A DNA stretch of 64,000 nt, taken from assembly GCA_028023455.1 (NCBI GenBank), contig JAQFVV010000318.1:746001-810000 (forward strand). Reading direction: 5' to 3'. Of this stretch, positions 25,445 through 37,173 are shown one piece after another; the stretch's first letter is position 1; every line of letters begins with the position of its first letter. A model generated the notes under the pieces. The model had not been told where the DNA came from. It searched no databases and was given only the letters and a program-made list of their open reading frames with translations. The position numbers and the translations under genes are program-made. This stretch comes from Epiperipatus broadwayi. Its lineage: Eukaryota > Onychophora > Udeonychophora > Euonychophora > Peripatidae.

Positions 25445-26830
25445 AGAAAAAAGATCAAAAATGCATACATTGTTATCTTGATAAATAAAAAAATTTTTTT
25501 AATGAAAAGAAAAATGCTAAGAAAGAAACAAAGAATGATCGGATAAGGATTTTGAAGTGTTAATTGAAGTTCCTTTACGTCAAGAAAAAAAAATGCTAAA
25601 AGATTTTTGCAAACCTAAAAATAACATGTGATTTCTTTTTAAAGAAAAGAAAAAAGAAAATGGAACAATGGAATTAATTAATGAGAATTCTTCAGTCGGA
25701 CTTTGGTGGCCATTCTAAAAAGATTTGTTCTACTAGTGAGATCATAAAAATATTATTTTAAAAACTACATATAACCATCAACCATGAATAGATTGGGGTA
25801 AGGACTGAAACATGCTGGGCTATGCCAACCATCCTACAAAAATACCACAGATACTGTCTATATGGGAAGGATGCCCCTCTTAAAACTGACAAATAGAAAT
25901 GATTTTCACCAAATGTTCTTGACGTTATATTAAGGGATTGATCAAGATACACTTATCCAAAAGCAACTATTTACAATGCCATAGTGTCAAGTGAACCAAT
26001 GCTGCTATTTGTCTATACCCCCAGGGAAAAATCAAGGTAATGTGAACACTTTCTTAAGCACTACTCACTTCTTAAATAATAATTCATCTTCAATAATAAT
26101 ATTGTGTAAATACTAAAAAAGAAAAATCAAAAGAAACATTTTATACATCGTTAAGTATGTTTTATATGGATGAATAGACTAAATGCTAAATTGTCTCATT
26201 TGTCTTATATTATCTGATTTTGTTATATTTATTTGTCTATGCAGTATATGTATGTGCATGTGTTATCTTTAAAATATTTGAGCACAAACTAGAAAATAAT
26301 TATGGGTTTTTTTACATTAACGAGTATTAAATATCTATTTTAAGCATGAGTGTATGTATCTATGTATTGATTTCTTTTATTTTAGATTGTGTAATAGAGA
26401 TAGAGATTCATAGTAAAATAATGTATAAGAGAGTCGATTAAATGTCTATATGCATATTTATGTCCCCATATCTTTCTCATGGTTAATAACCACCCGCCCT
26501 GAGTGAGCTAGCCCATGGTAGGAGTTCTATTTGTTCAAAATTAGTACTTGATCTTTCCCAGCATAATTCTTATTTACATGTAGGTAAGATTGGTGCTTGG
26601 AGTCAGAAATTGATGCCATAAATATGCTGAGTGAGAAATAAGAGTATCGTGTAGAATTACTAACCGAATAAGGAATTATATGTATATACTTTTTTAAATA
26701 AAAAAAAAGAGGGAAAAGAAACTATTACATTATAATTATGCAAACATGCATATGGTCATATATATACATGATTCACATGAAAAGGTGAATTCTGTTACAC
26801 TATATATATGAAAAAAAGAGATGCCTTACA
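25445..26830. other. No gene seen
   Basis: Mixed composition with a more balanced stretch at about 25760-26040 (minus-strand 64-codon frame, no motif) and another at 26488-26530 (ACCCGCCCTGAGTGAGC). No second copy of either was found in the window. The final part may be unreadable upstream sequence of the Penelope-like element at 26.9 kb. Confidence 0.4.
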
Positions 26831-26839
26831 TGCTAACAT

Positions 26840-27870
26840 ATTATTGTTACAAAGATGGTTCAGGGAGATGCCATTCATGGTTTTAAATGGTATATTCCCA
26901 ACTATGTCAATTGTAAAAGTATAAACTTGGTATATTTAATAGAATGTAATAGATGCTTGAGTCATTACATAGTGAGTGAACAAACATTCTGCATATTGGA
27001 ATGACCAACTATAGGTTTGATGTTTTATATAAAATGAATATAGACCAGTTTCTAAACATTTCAATTTACCTGATCACTCGATTGATGATTTAAGAGTGGT
27101 TATATTGGAAGATAATTTTTCTTCCATGAGAGAAAGAAAACAGAAGGAGAGTTTTTTATTTTTAAATTTAAGACATTACTTTCTCAGGGGATGAATATGA
27201 ATATAGATACTATCACATCTTTGAATTACCTGGTCCTAGGGATGTTTTTTTTTTGTTTCCTAGATAATTATTTTATAGGTGGACTAGCACGAAGTGGAAT
27301 AAATATAAAATATATATATGTATAAGATATATATGTATGTAGTAAAATACATATAGTAGAATATATATATATATAGACAGTTTTTTGGTCTGTGCGTATG
27401 TAATAGTATATTTTTATTGTTTTTTGATATATTTTAATATACAATAATAATGTATGTATGGTTCTATTTTTTTTAAATAAGTTTTTGTGAACGAATTTTT
27501 TTAGTATTTTTTTGTACAAAATTTTGTAAATATATATATTATACAAAGTTTTTAAAGATTTTTAGCCTATAGAAATTAGTTTTGTTATCTGATATGTAAC
27601 TATCTGTAATATTTTAGCACTTAAATTCTGGAAATAGTCATTTTGCTTTCTGATGAAAACCAGTCTGCTGGTTGAAATATTAACGCAGTTTTATAGAGAA
27701 GTAATTCTCTGTTTTTATTATGTTTTTGTTTTTCCTTTAGTTAGTTCGTATATTTATTATATATATAATTTGATATTGATAAATACTGGATAACAATGAA
27801 ACCATATATAAGAAATTATGATCTGAGTCGATTGAAGAGTACTGATTTAGCATGAAATGTATCTTGGAAA
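26840..27870 (+). pseudogene. Degenerate Penelope-like element: GIY-YIG domain and 3' region
   Basis: From about 26904 the frame reads PNYVNCKSINLVYLIECNRC and continues to HYIVSEQT, the C-x2-C and GIY...YIG start of the nuclease, with the second tyrosine motif altered to YIV. After stops and an interval without readable motif, 27048-27194 is open and gives VSKHFNLPDHSIDDLR and VVILEDNFSSMRERKQKE, the H-N...HS.DD and R-x2-E signatures of the same domain in Penelope-like elements. This variant differs from the 23-24 kb family. A hammerhead-like motif lies downstream at 27644-27687. A 3' stretch at about 27776-27890 recurs at 51674-51785. No RT is seen upstream. Confidence 0.7.
27644..27687 (+). 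ncRNA. Hammerhead-ribozyme-like motif, intact core
   Basis: CTGATGA at 27650-27656 is the exact conserved core. Helix II pairs AACCAG (27658-27663) with CTGGTT (27668-27673), six perfect pairs around a TCTG loop, leaving A27657 extra. GAAA follows at 27674-27677, then TATT, which equals the GAAAC-GUC arrangement with a U-A pair replacing C-G in minimal helix III. Helix I pairs TGCTTT (27644-27649) with AACGCA (27682-27687), with one mismatch. Cleavage would follow T27681. Helix III is so short that family knowledge suggests action as a dimer. A chance match to core, helix II, GAAA and helix I together is unlikely. Confidence 0.65.
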
Positions 27871-27889
27871 TTATTTATTCTTTTCAGAT

Positions 27890-28490
27890 GTTTTTATTAT
27901 GTTTCAAAAATGTGTGGTAGAATAGAAGTTTTTATATACATTAATACTATTATAAATAATATTAAAAATCTGGCATAAACTCGTGTCTAACTAACAAATG
28001 ACAATATGAGTTATACATTGTCTGTAATCTAAGAACTTATATCAAGACAAATTTAGATACTGATAATTGAGAAATTGACATTTTGGTCATTATAGAGATA
28101 TAACAATGCCACATGGATATTGGTTGGGTAAATTCCTACCTCTACATTTTAATAATCTTATGAATGGTCAAAATATTTTGTTAATATATATATAAATATA
28201 AACACACACCTTATACTTACTCTTAGAAAATACATTTTATATCATATTAATTTAATTCTTTTTAAAACATATTAAAAACTGTTAAAAATAAAATAAAATA
28301 AAATAAAATAAAATATGACACTTACCCAAATATTTAGTAAGACAGAATTTTTACTAATATTGATTTTCTTTTCGATATTTTCACCCATAACTGTCTAGCA
28401 AGAAATAATAAAAGAGTATTTTTAAAAATGTTAAAACATAATATACTTTAATATATTACCAAATTATAACTATAACTTTTTATACATTGT
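27890..28490. other. No gene; (AAAAT)n tract
   Basis: A+T-rich. A short AAAAT pentanucleotide repeat lies at about 28287-28315. Nothing else recognised. Confidence 0.6.
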
Positions 28491-28940
28491 ACAGACTTAA
28501 ACCTGTATTTATATATGTAATATAGGCGGGATTCGAACTCAGACTTTCATACGACCCACTACTCTCAATGCCATCTCATATTGCTGACCCACCTGATCAC
28601 ACACATGTTGAAAAGATAAATAATCACCAATATATGTATTTCATGCTAAACCAGCAATCATCAGTTGGTCTAGATTACTATCCTCACACACATATATATA
28701 ATCAGTATTCAGCTTTATATTAAGATAGCCAATCTTTATACTTTAATGAGCAGGCTTCAAACTATTCCAACTCACAACTCTTTAGCCTTCCATTTCATTG
28801 AAAATCTGATGATGGAATGTTCAAAGTTCTTGTTAGTGCCAAGGTTGTCATCCTACTCATGTTGACATATTAGTCATTCTGACCCCTCATGTACAGGAGA
28901 ATAATCCATTTATATGTACATATGTGAGGGATGGGCAAAC
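28490..28940 (-). repeat. SINE-like repeat S1, copy 2 (longest)
   Basis: Minus-strand GAGTTCGAATCCCGCC (complement of 28527-28542) is an excellent pol III B box, with a tRNA-like GGTCAGCAATATGAGATGGC about 50 bases upstream in the place of the A box. The repeat continues through CAGCAATCATCAGTTGG, ATATATATAATCAGTATTC and GAAAATCTGATGATGGAA, matching 16725-17110. No coding capacity. A tRNA-derived retroposon is the best reading. Confidence 0.7.
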
Positions 28941-28959
28941 CTATTATACACTATTTTAT

Positions 28960-29096
28960 AAATTAATACATTGTACAGGCTTAAACCTGTATTTATATAT
29001 GTAATATAGGCGGGATTCGAACTCAGACTTTCACATGACCCACTACTCTCAATGCCATCTCATATTGCTGACCCACCTGATCACACAAATCTTTGA
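28960..29096 (-). repeat. SINE-like repeat S1, copy 3 (tRNA-like part only)
   Basis: Almost identical to the first 130 bases of copy 2: TACATTGTACAG(A/G)CTTAAACC through GACCCACCTGATCACAC, with a handful of changes. It is much closer to copy 2 than either is to copy 1, so this is probably a recent local duplication. It is cut off after the tRNA-like part. Confidence 0.75.
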
Positions 29097-29099
29097 ACA

Positions 29100-30330
29100 A
29101 ATAATGTTAAGAGCATGGCAAAAAATGACAACTACTATCAATGATTAAATTTTATTATTTGTTTTTTTTTTTTGATTACTTTTCCAAAATGAATGTTCAT
29201 CATTAGTTTAGAAAAATAATTAAAAAAACTCTAGAATTAAATCATCATGACCGAATGCATAAAAATGTTTGCTTGTTTGTATCATATGAAAAAAATATTA
29301 GCATAGTTTTATTCTAATCATCATTTTCATTAAACTTACACTAAAACTAGATTAATTTCAGTCATGTTTTAATAAATCTTGTTAAAGCCCTTTCTTTTCA
29401 CAAACAAAAGAAGAATTTGATATAAATAATCAAATAGGTTAATCTTGAAAGTCATGTAGCATTTGAGCATCAGAAATGACAAGATTGTATCTGTAAACTA
29501 CAGATTTTTATTTCTCAAAACCATCATGAAGCTACTGTCCTAAACAATACAGGATAAAAAAAAATTATATAAAAAAATGTATATAAAAAGAATAAAAATT
29601 TATTCTAAAACTAAATACAATATTTACTTTCATTATTTTTTGTTAAAACTTGGGGGGTGGGAGTGGATTGATTACATTGAGATTCAGATGTTTAAATCTC
29701 TCTCATTTGATAATCAGAGATTATTCTGAAAAATAAATGTACAATGACAAAGATCAGTGGTCATCTTTTTCACTCAATAGCTTAAGAAAATATGGAGCCC
29801 ATGCAAAAAACACTGAAAATTAATTTGATTGAATACATTTGTTTTTCCAGCATAATGCTTAACCTTTTAACTGCTAATTATATTATTGGTTGTATGAGGT
29901 AAAAATCAAATCTTTTAATTGGCCAACTCACAAACTGAAGACAAAGCCTATTGTTAAAACATATTCGCCTATAATATTAAATTCAACTCAGATACGTTTA
30001 TAAAAAGTATATTACTAATTTTTCAGGTTATGAAGAGAACGAAAGTTCTTTCAAAAATAAATTACTATTTATTTATTCTAAAATATTCAATTTCGGCAAC
30101 ATAAAAGCTATAATATAAACAAAAAGGTCGACTTTTACATTATAGAAAAGTAAATATTTCTTTTAAATATTTCTTTAATATTTTTACTAAAATCTTCAAT
30201 ATTTTTCGAAAATAATTTTGTTTTTTTAGTTTTTTTTTTTAAAAACTAGTTTAATTTCTGAAATTATATTTTTTTAATACTTAGAATTGCATTCGAAATG
30301 AAAATCTCAGCGTTTTTCTTTATTTTCTTT
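29100..30330. other. No gene seen
   Basis: A+T-rich DNA with A and T runs. No motif recognised. Confidence 0.5.
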
Positions 30331-30339
30331 GATCAGGCG

Positions 30340-30560
30340 GTTTCTTTGTTCTTTCCAGCCAATCAGAATGTCTTTTTCAGCTGAGATCTCACTAACAACC
30401 AATTACAACCGATGTTGTTTCTTTGTTTAGGTTTAAATGCGTTTTTTTTTATTTTTTACTTGTAAAATAAGTCGGAAGAGGGCACCATCTTACAGAACTT
30501 TTAAAAACCTATTCAAAACCTATCGAATGAATTTTTTAGCATAAGAACTGGCAGAGTTAG
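30340..30560 (+). promoter_or_regulatory. Candidate promoter with two CCAAT boxes
   Basis: Two CCAAT boxes, CAGCCAATCAG (CCAAT at 30359-30363) and CAACCAATTA (30399-30403), about 40 bases apart, are typical NF-Y spacing. About 80 bases later, GTCGGAAGAGGGCACCATCTTA (30471-30492) holds an ETS-like GGAAG and, on the other strand, a YY1-like AAGATGGTGCC. The block is less A+T-biased than its surroundings. No coding exon is recognised nearby. Direction is guessed from CCAAT before the YY1-like site. Confidence 0.3.
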
Positions 30561-30926
30561 AGTGACGTCAGATGTCTACGAGGAGCCTCGTAAAAAACAA
30601 TCTTTTGGTTAATTATTAAACTCTCACAAACATGCATGCAAATATGAACATAAATAATTTTAATAGATAAAAGATAAATAATTATGATTATTTGATGGAA
30701 AATGTCATGTAAATGGTTTAAAATTATCTTGATTATACTTACAAATTGCCTCTCCTTTTTGACAGAAAAAGTTAAATTCAAAATTTTTTAACATGATTAA
30801 CAAGTTTTCTCCTGTTAATTACATATGTATTAGATAATGTTATGTTTATATATCTTTTATTTGATTGTCAATATCCATTTTATCATTTCACTAGTACTAA
30901 ATGGAATATTATGGTGCTGCAGTTAC

Positions 30927-31850
30927 TTACTTTGGCTTTAATTTATTCTCTTGCAGTTTTCTTTCATAATCTGACAAAATTTTGTCTGAAATTTCTACAG
31001 TCTTAAAGTGTTGTTGCTCCAAGACCTGAATAGTTTGTTTTGCCTTAGCTTGAGTTACTTGATATGCAGCTACCAACTTCAAAAACATGTCATATGCCAC
31101 AATGAAATATTTCATTTTATTGAATGGAGGCAGAGTTCTGTAGAAGTCTATTGCTATTAAAATATTCAGACATTATATGCATATAGGTTGCTGTGGTCCT
31201 ACTCCTGATGTATTAGGAGGCTTGATTGTTGAACATACAGTACTTTTTCCAATAACATCTGCAATATTGGTGTACATTTCTGGCCAGTAAAACCAATGGT
31301 TCAGCCATTCTTCAACTTTACTTGCACCATAATATCCATAAGTTTCATGCACATATTTAATTATCTGCTTTCTCAAAGCTACTGAAAGAATAATGTGTTT
31401 TTTTTTTCAAATACATGCTGTAAGAGTCCTCCCTTCAAGCAAAAGTAATTCCTGTACCTTCCTAGAGGATTATATGCCATTTTTGTTACAGGCTGATGGC
31501 ATAATTACTCCATTATTTGTTTTGCAGTCATTATCTTCTTGTTGCTCCTTTAACCTATGCTAGTTGTCTTCTATTCCATTTCTTTTATATATTTTAGCTG
31601 CAACTATATACACTCTGTCACAACTTGGGTTGTTTTTGAGTTACCGGATATCAGCTTAAAGTGTCTGCTACAATATTTTCGTTACCACGACTGTATGCCA
31701 TTTTCTAATTAAATTCCTGCAGAAACAAAATCCATCTTATTAGTCTACTATTATTTCTCTTTAATGAAGCATATAACTGAATCCAACCCCTAGCTCTACC
31801 CATCCTCAATGCCCTAAATCTGCCTAAAATATTTAACTGCTTTATTTTCT
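30927..31850 (-). pseudogene. Degenerate Ty3/gypsy pol: RNase H end and integrase
   Basis: Reading the minus strand from high to low coordinates: RNase H end motifs (RLIRWILFLQEF near 31700-31740, then a stop, and RGNENIVADTLS near 31660-31695), then a KGGLLQHVFEKKN segment near 31400, then the integrase zinc domain in the 31173-31376 frame (HETYGYYGASK, HWFYWPEM) leading to KPPNTSGVGPQQP. The 30927-31115 frame gives KYFIVAYDMFLKLVAAYQV and AKQTIQVLEQ, the integrase core with the second aspartate in VAYD. Stops and shifts separate them and no DDE glutamate is seen. This is a different gypsy lineage from the one at 0.3-2 kb. Confidence 0.8.
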
Positions 31851-32022
31851 CTCTTTTTATTTAATTGGTTTTTTATATAATTTATCTGCTATGGCCCGTT
31901 CTTTTCCCCCAAATTATACCACATTCTTAATTACATTTACACAATTTAGCATTTCTTTAAATTTTATTCTTTAATTCTATTTGAAATATGATTAATTACT
32001 ATCTTATGTGATAGTTCTGTTT

Positions 32023-32037
32023 CCATGTTGGGCACCA
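32023..32037 (-). other. Probable tRNA primer-binding site of the minus-strand gypsy element
   Basis: The minus strand reads TGGTGCCCAACATGG here, the kind of TGG-starting sequence that pairs with a tRNA 3' end just inside a 5' LTR. A ...CTTCA end lies two or three bases before it. Only about 200 bases separate it from RNase H remains, so gag, protease and RT would have been deleted. Confidence 0.5.
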
Positions 32038-32040
32038 ACT

Positions 32041-33300
32041 GAAGCGGATGGGAGAAGATCGAATAAAAAAGATATAAAATAATTTTTACTTTTTAATAAA
32101 AAATACAAAATAAAACTTACACTTTAATGAAAACAAAATATGAAAACATTATAAACAAATTGTTGACTTCTCTTTATAGAAAATGTCAATATTATAAATT
32201 TGATCTACTCCAGCTGCAATTTAAATGTTATAACACCTGATATCTCAGGCAAAAAAGTATAATACCCAGAAGGTATCTATAGCCAGACTGAGGTTACACA
32301 AGGTATACCCTAGCCATATTTTCAGGTTACAGAACTTCTTGACTACAGAATTCAACTTGGCATTCAAAGTACTTTATTTGTTTTGAAGTAAACTTTAGGT
32401 TCCAGTTAATTACAAGAAGTAGCTAACATGCCCTGGATGACAGCTACTAATTCAATACCTGATAAATCCCAAACTAGCTCAACAAAAATATAATTCAATA
32501 AACTGCTTGTATAAGTTCTCTTCTAAATTGTTCTTAGTGATATAATTAAAGAATTGACCAAGAGTAATTGATAAACAAATACTTTATTTTAACTAAAACA
32601 TTTACTATACTTTGTTAATTAATTTTATAAATTTTTACTTAAATAAACACTGATTTTATATATGATAGCTATACACACTCTTTATAAAACATACAACAAT
32701 AATATAAATAATATATAGATGGAGCACACACAAACTTGAAATTATAGCTAATTATTTCATAATTTGAAGCTCTGTAACTATTTAGTTCATTATATGCTGG
32801 CTATAGAGTTCTTCACTCTGGAGATACTCAAAGATTGCAATGGCTACTTATAGATTAATATAAAAAATTTAGGAATGGGCATAAAAATGTTGTTACCTAT
32901 AGAATTTTAAACATTATGGCTTCTTGCTTTTTGTTGCTGTATGTGTGATTTAGCAACCAGTTGGATTTTAGGCTTCTGATGTGATCCTCATGATTATGGT
33001 TCTGGGATACTTCTATTTCAAGCAGTTAGACGTTCTTGAAGGCTTCAAATTATTAGACTGGCATTACTTCTATCAGTCAGACTGCTGATGTTCTGTCAGA
33101 CTGAGGCAGGAATCTGGCTGCATACTCTGATGACTGCTCATTATGACATTGTATTCATTGAAAAATAAGACTAATAGGTGATTGACTCTAGATACATGAA
33201 TGACTGAATGATGAAATTTTCAGCTCTATTTATGTGATGATCTTGTTATTATCTTTTAATTATCTTTTTAAACCTGCTAGTTATTTTCATTGTTCAAAAT
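32041..33300 (-). mobile_element. Probable 5' LTR of the minus-strand gypsy element
   Basis: Sequence between the primer-binding site and about 33.3 kb has a more balanced composition than its flanks. On the minus strand ATAAATAGAG (complement of 33223-33232) could be a TATA box. The outer LTR boundary was not found, and no second LTR is present in the window to confirm it. A possible alternative is an unrelated repeat. Confidence 0.35.
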
Positions 33301-33728
33301 CTGTCCACTGCTGTTGTTGATTAAATTTTGGATAAGTTGCATTTTAATTAGTCCTATTGTTTATGGATTTTAATTAGTTAATTAGTAGCAATTGCTAATC
33401 CCATTTCTATGCAGCTTATTTATTAAGCAATCTTTGAGTTTTAAAATTTAATTATGAGCTTTCCTTTATTTTAATATTTAACTTTCATATTTTTTTTATT
33501 TTTCTTACATGCACCCATTTTATTGTTTCTTTATGTATTTAAAATCAACATTATTTATGCACACATATTTATTTTATTTTAAATAAATGGAAAGATAGAT
33601 TTTTTAGTTTTTAAGATTTCTTTTTTTACTTTAATAGTTTAATGTTTCTAAGTTAAACCCCCCCTTCCTCTGAATTACTTTTTAATTAATTTGTAAAATT
33701 TTATGAATAACCATTTAACCCCCCCTCT

Positions 33729-33891
<163 letters not shown>

Positions 33892-33899
33892 AACTAGTA

Positions 33900-35650
33900 A
33901 AACTTATACTAATAAATGATGTTTGCCCTTTGGCAATCTATGCTTATATAAAGAAAACTAAACTTTTATAGATTATTTCTTTCATCAAAGTTTTAATTTC
34001 AAAATCTTTTCATTATTTAAATACAAGATTTTGTCTTAACAATTTTAGACAACAATTTTGCATGTAGCAGTATACATTAGCAGTACAATATATATATATA
34101 TATGAAGTAGTCATATATATATTATAATGGTTGGAGAAGAAGTGGAAGTCACAGTCTTACTGTATCTGCGCTACAGAGTGCCACCAGTCCATTTGAACCT
34201 GGAAAATTTGTAGAGTATGCAGATATGCATGGTTAAGATCCAATTTTTATATATATTTTTATTCTGACCATCAGCCCAATGCCACTAGCTCAGTGAGTTG
34301 CAGATATTTACAAAATATAAATTGTTAAAATATCTTTTCAATATTAACAAAAATAAAATATGTCACTGCCAGTAATTAACACACAAACATTTATTAACAC
34401 ACATATAAATAAAATTTGATGAATAAAATTTATTATTTTGGATTTTAATATTAACTCTTAAATTTAAATTATTATTTTAAATTTTAAACCATCCACACAG
34501 ATGAATTTAATAATATTTTTTAAGAGTGTCAAGTATGAATAAACTACATAAATGGCATTTGAAAAGAAAATATTCTATTCCTTATCTAACCTTAGGCCAA
34601 AAGTTCACAGTCAAACTGATGTCAATCCATCTGATACATCAATGTATTCAATGCAGCATGAATACGACAGCACAAATACCATACTGTCAGGAATGTACAT
34701 CTGAACAGCATGGCTATAGAAGATATTGACTCTCATCCAGTACAGGAATACTACATCTGTCTGGTGATAAGAACAATAAAAAAACTCCATAGGAAGGGAC
34801 TGCATTTTTATCTTACTATCTCATTCCATAGGCTAAGAGGAGTGATCCAAGGAGCAGGGAATATCATCTGCTTTTGATGGTCAGTGAAATATGGAACTTA
34901 TTTTGCCCAAGTGTGGCATATAATAGGATCCTGTATGTAGTGGACCTCATGCTACATTTACTAATTACACCAATATATCCAATCGATTAACCCAATTTAA
35001 CTATGAAACAAATAACCTAAGATTTACCCTCCCTTAATTAAACTAATATAACTTTACAAATCTATGCAGCCATTCATGCCCAACTTAAATTTAACATTTA
35101 TATAAGTTCGCACAGATGAATTTTATAAAAGTTTGTTTTATAATGTTGAGTATAGATCGGCTACATAGATTACATAGTTAAAAACATTTCAAAATAAACA
35201 TAAATGATCAAAATATAAAGTCATTTATGGAATTGCAGAAGTAAATTTACAAGAAACCCAATGGCATTCATCATAAGATGCTGCATTGACACCAATAACT
35301 TAAAAGACACCTGAATAAATACATTTTAGATACTCAACATAAGGTATCATATTTACTGAATGTCTATATATTTTAATCAAAAATGAGAATAAAAACATAA
35401 TTAAATGTTAACAAATCTATGCAAGCATCTATACCCAACTTGAATTTAATGCATTTAAATAATTTATACAATAAATATTAATAAAAAAATGAAGATAATT
35501 AAAATGAACAAACTCAAATGTATAAAAAAATTAACATTAATAATTGATTTGAAAGGTCAGATTAAGGTTCATTTTACAAAAATTAGGTTAAACTTGTCAA
35601 ATCTTGAAAGTTCTTAATTTTTTTTTTTTTTTAATTTTTCAGTTTATATC
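33900..35650. repeat. No gene; internal diverged direct repeats
   Basis: CACAGATGAATTT...AAGTATGAATAAACTACAT at about 34496-34550 resembles 35110-35170, and CAAATCTATGCAGCCATTCATGCCCAACTT at 35056 resembles 35411-35445. A more balanced stretch at 34135-34340 has a B-box-like GGTTCAAATGG on the minus strand (34190-34200) and may be a decayed SINE. Frames of 64 and 67 codons across 34526-34805 show no motif. Confidence 0.45.
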
Positions 35651-35654
35651 TAGA

Positions 35655-35765
35655 AGAGCTGCCGGTTCCTGGTGTCAATTCCCACAAAGTCTTTATTTGA
35701 AAACTAGTCTATCTGAAGGTGGCCTTAGCTGGTTCAATCCTGGTATTACAGTCATTTCATTTTTA
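35655..35765 (+). repeat. Possible decayed tRNA-derived SINE fragment
   Basis: GCTGGTTCAATCCTGG at about 35729-35744 matches a B box, in a less A+T-rich stretch starting GAAGAGCTGCCGGTTCCTGG. No A box or second copy confirmed. Confidence 0.3.
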
Positions 35766-36535
35766 AATAAGTGAGAGAGGGTGACAAGTCCATCTTATCA
35801 TCCTTCTCACAAAATCAAGCTGGAACTGTTCTTAATTTCAATATTTTTTCTTTTATACCAATTGTCCGGATTCGCTGAACAATGGTTTCTTGTTCCAAAT
35901 TTTTGTTACGGTCCGAGCCTTCACTGCTGCTTCTATTGGACATCTAATTTTTTTTGTTCTCTTATCTATAACTTTTATCTGACTTTTTTATATATAAGAG
36001 CCCCAAGGGCTAGTTTGCTTTTCATTTCATTTATAAAACAAACATTTCCATTTACTGAGATTACATAAGAATCTTTTAACAAAAATATTTTATCTTTAGA
36101 TCTTGTACTTTTTTTTTTTATAAAAAAAGTACATTCAAATATCTTTTTTTTTTCTATTTTAAAAAGAAAATAATACTTTTAAAGTTTTCATTCCATCTTT
36201 ATGATATATTATATACATTAAACAACTTTTAATTTTCAGTTTTTAAGTTTTTTTATTCCTTTTTAATAAATCAATTTTTATTTATAATGTTTTTATTTTA
36301 ATTTAAAATAATGTAATGACATATTATATACCATTACAATATATATATATATATATATACATATGTATATATATATATATGTGTGTGTGTGCACTTCATG
36401 TATATATTGTTGCCATAAAGTTATAATACTAAGGCATTTTAAAACAAAGTGTAAAAGAAATTTAGTTTTATTATGAAATTTAATTTTTTTACAAATTTTA
36501 ATATTAACTGAAATACAGGCTTATATTAATATATG
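35766..36535. other. No gene; (TA)n/(TG)n tract
   Basis: A+T-rich DNA with a 95-codon accidental frame (35781-36068) and a mixed TA/TG microsatellite at about 36340-36391. Confidence 0.5.
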
Positions 36536-36539
36536 TAAT

Positions 36540-36732
36540 ATATAGGGTATATGAGCACAGCCTTTCATACAACCAACCACTCTCCACTCTATCTCATAAC
36601 ACTGATATACTTGAACACATATATGTTGAAAAGATAGTGATTATTTATCTTTTTGACATATATGTGTTCAAGGGTATGAGTGTTATGAGATAGAGTGGAG
36701 AATCGTGGGTCATATGAAAGTCTGTGAAATTT
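36540..36732. repeat. Inverted-repeat hairpin made from SINE S1
   Basis: Left arm about 36555-36640 (CTTTCATACAACCAACCACTC...AACACATATATGTTGAAAAGAT) and right arm about 36647-36730 (ATCTTTTTGACATATATGTG...GTGGGTCATATGAAAG) are reverse complements with few differences and a loop of a few bases. The sequence is the tRNA-like part of repeat S1 (compare 28530-28625). Two S1 copies apparently joined head to head. Confidence 0.75.
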
Positions 36733-36734
36733 AA

Positions 36735-37098
36735 TATTGTTATGTGGGAGAAAGTGGGAGGAGGTTTCAAGTCAGCAAATAAAATTTAACTAATTAATTA
36801 AAATCAATGGATAATGAAAATAATGTATTAATTAAGATTTAATTTTGAAATTTATATTTTAGTATATCATTGTCATTTCAATAAAAGGTGACAAGAAATC
36901 ATTAATTACTGTGGGGATTAGATAAAACCAGAGGTATTTGGAATTTAATCAAGAAAAATGCAATTAGTAAAATTTTTAAATTAAACTAGATCAAGATTAT
37001 GAGCAGTAAGATTTTTTTAGATAGTAAAGAAAATAATTTTATTTAAGTTTTAAAATTAATTAATCAATTTGGAAAACATCTTGATGCCTTTGTTTGAA

Positions 37099-37173
<75 letters not shown>

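Noticed and set aside
27268-27546. 92-codon minus-strand frame rich in Y, I and K
   Set aside because: Low-complexity TA-rich translation over the 3' region of the Penelope-like element.
28500-28625. Functional tRNA gene
   Set aside because: A good B box exists but no full cloverleaf could be drawn, and the same unit recurs with extra non-tRNA sequence, as expected for a SINE.
35781-36068. 95-codon plus-strand frame with hydrophobic segments
   Set aside because: T-rich DNA gives F/L/I-rich peptides; no conserved motif, promoter or splice context.
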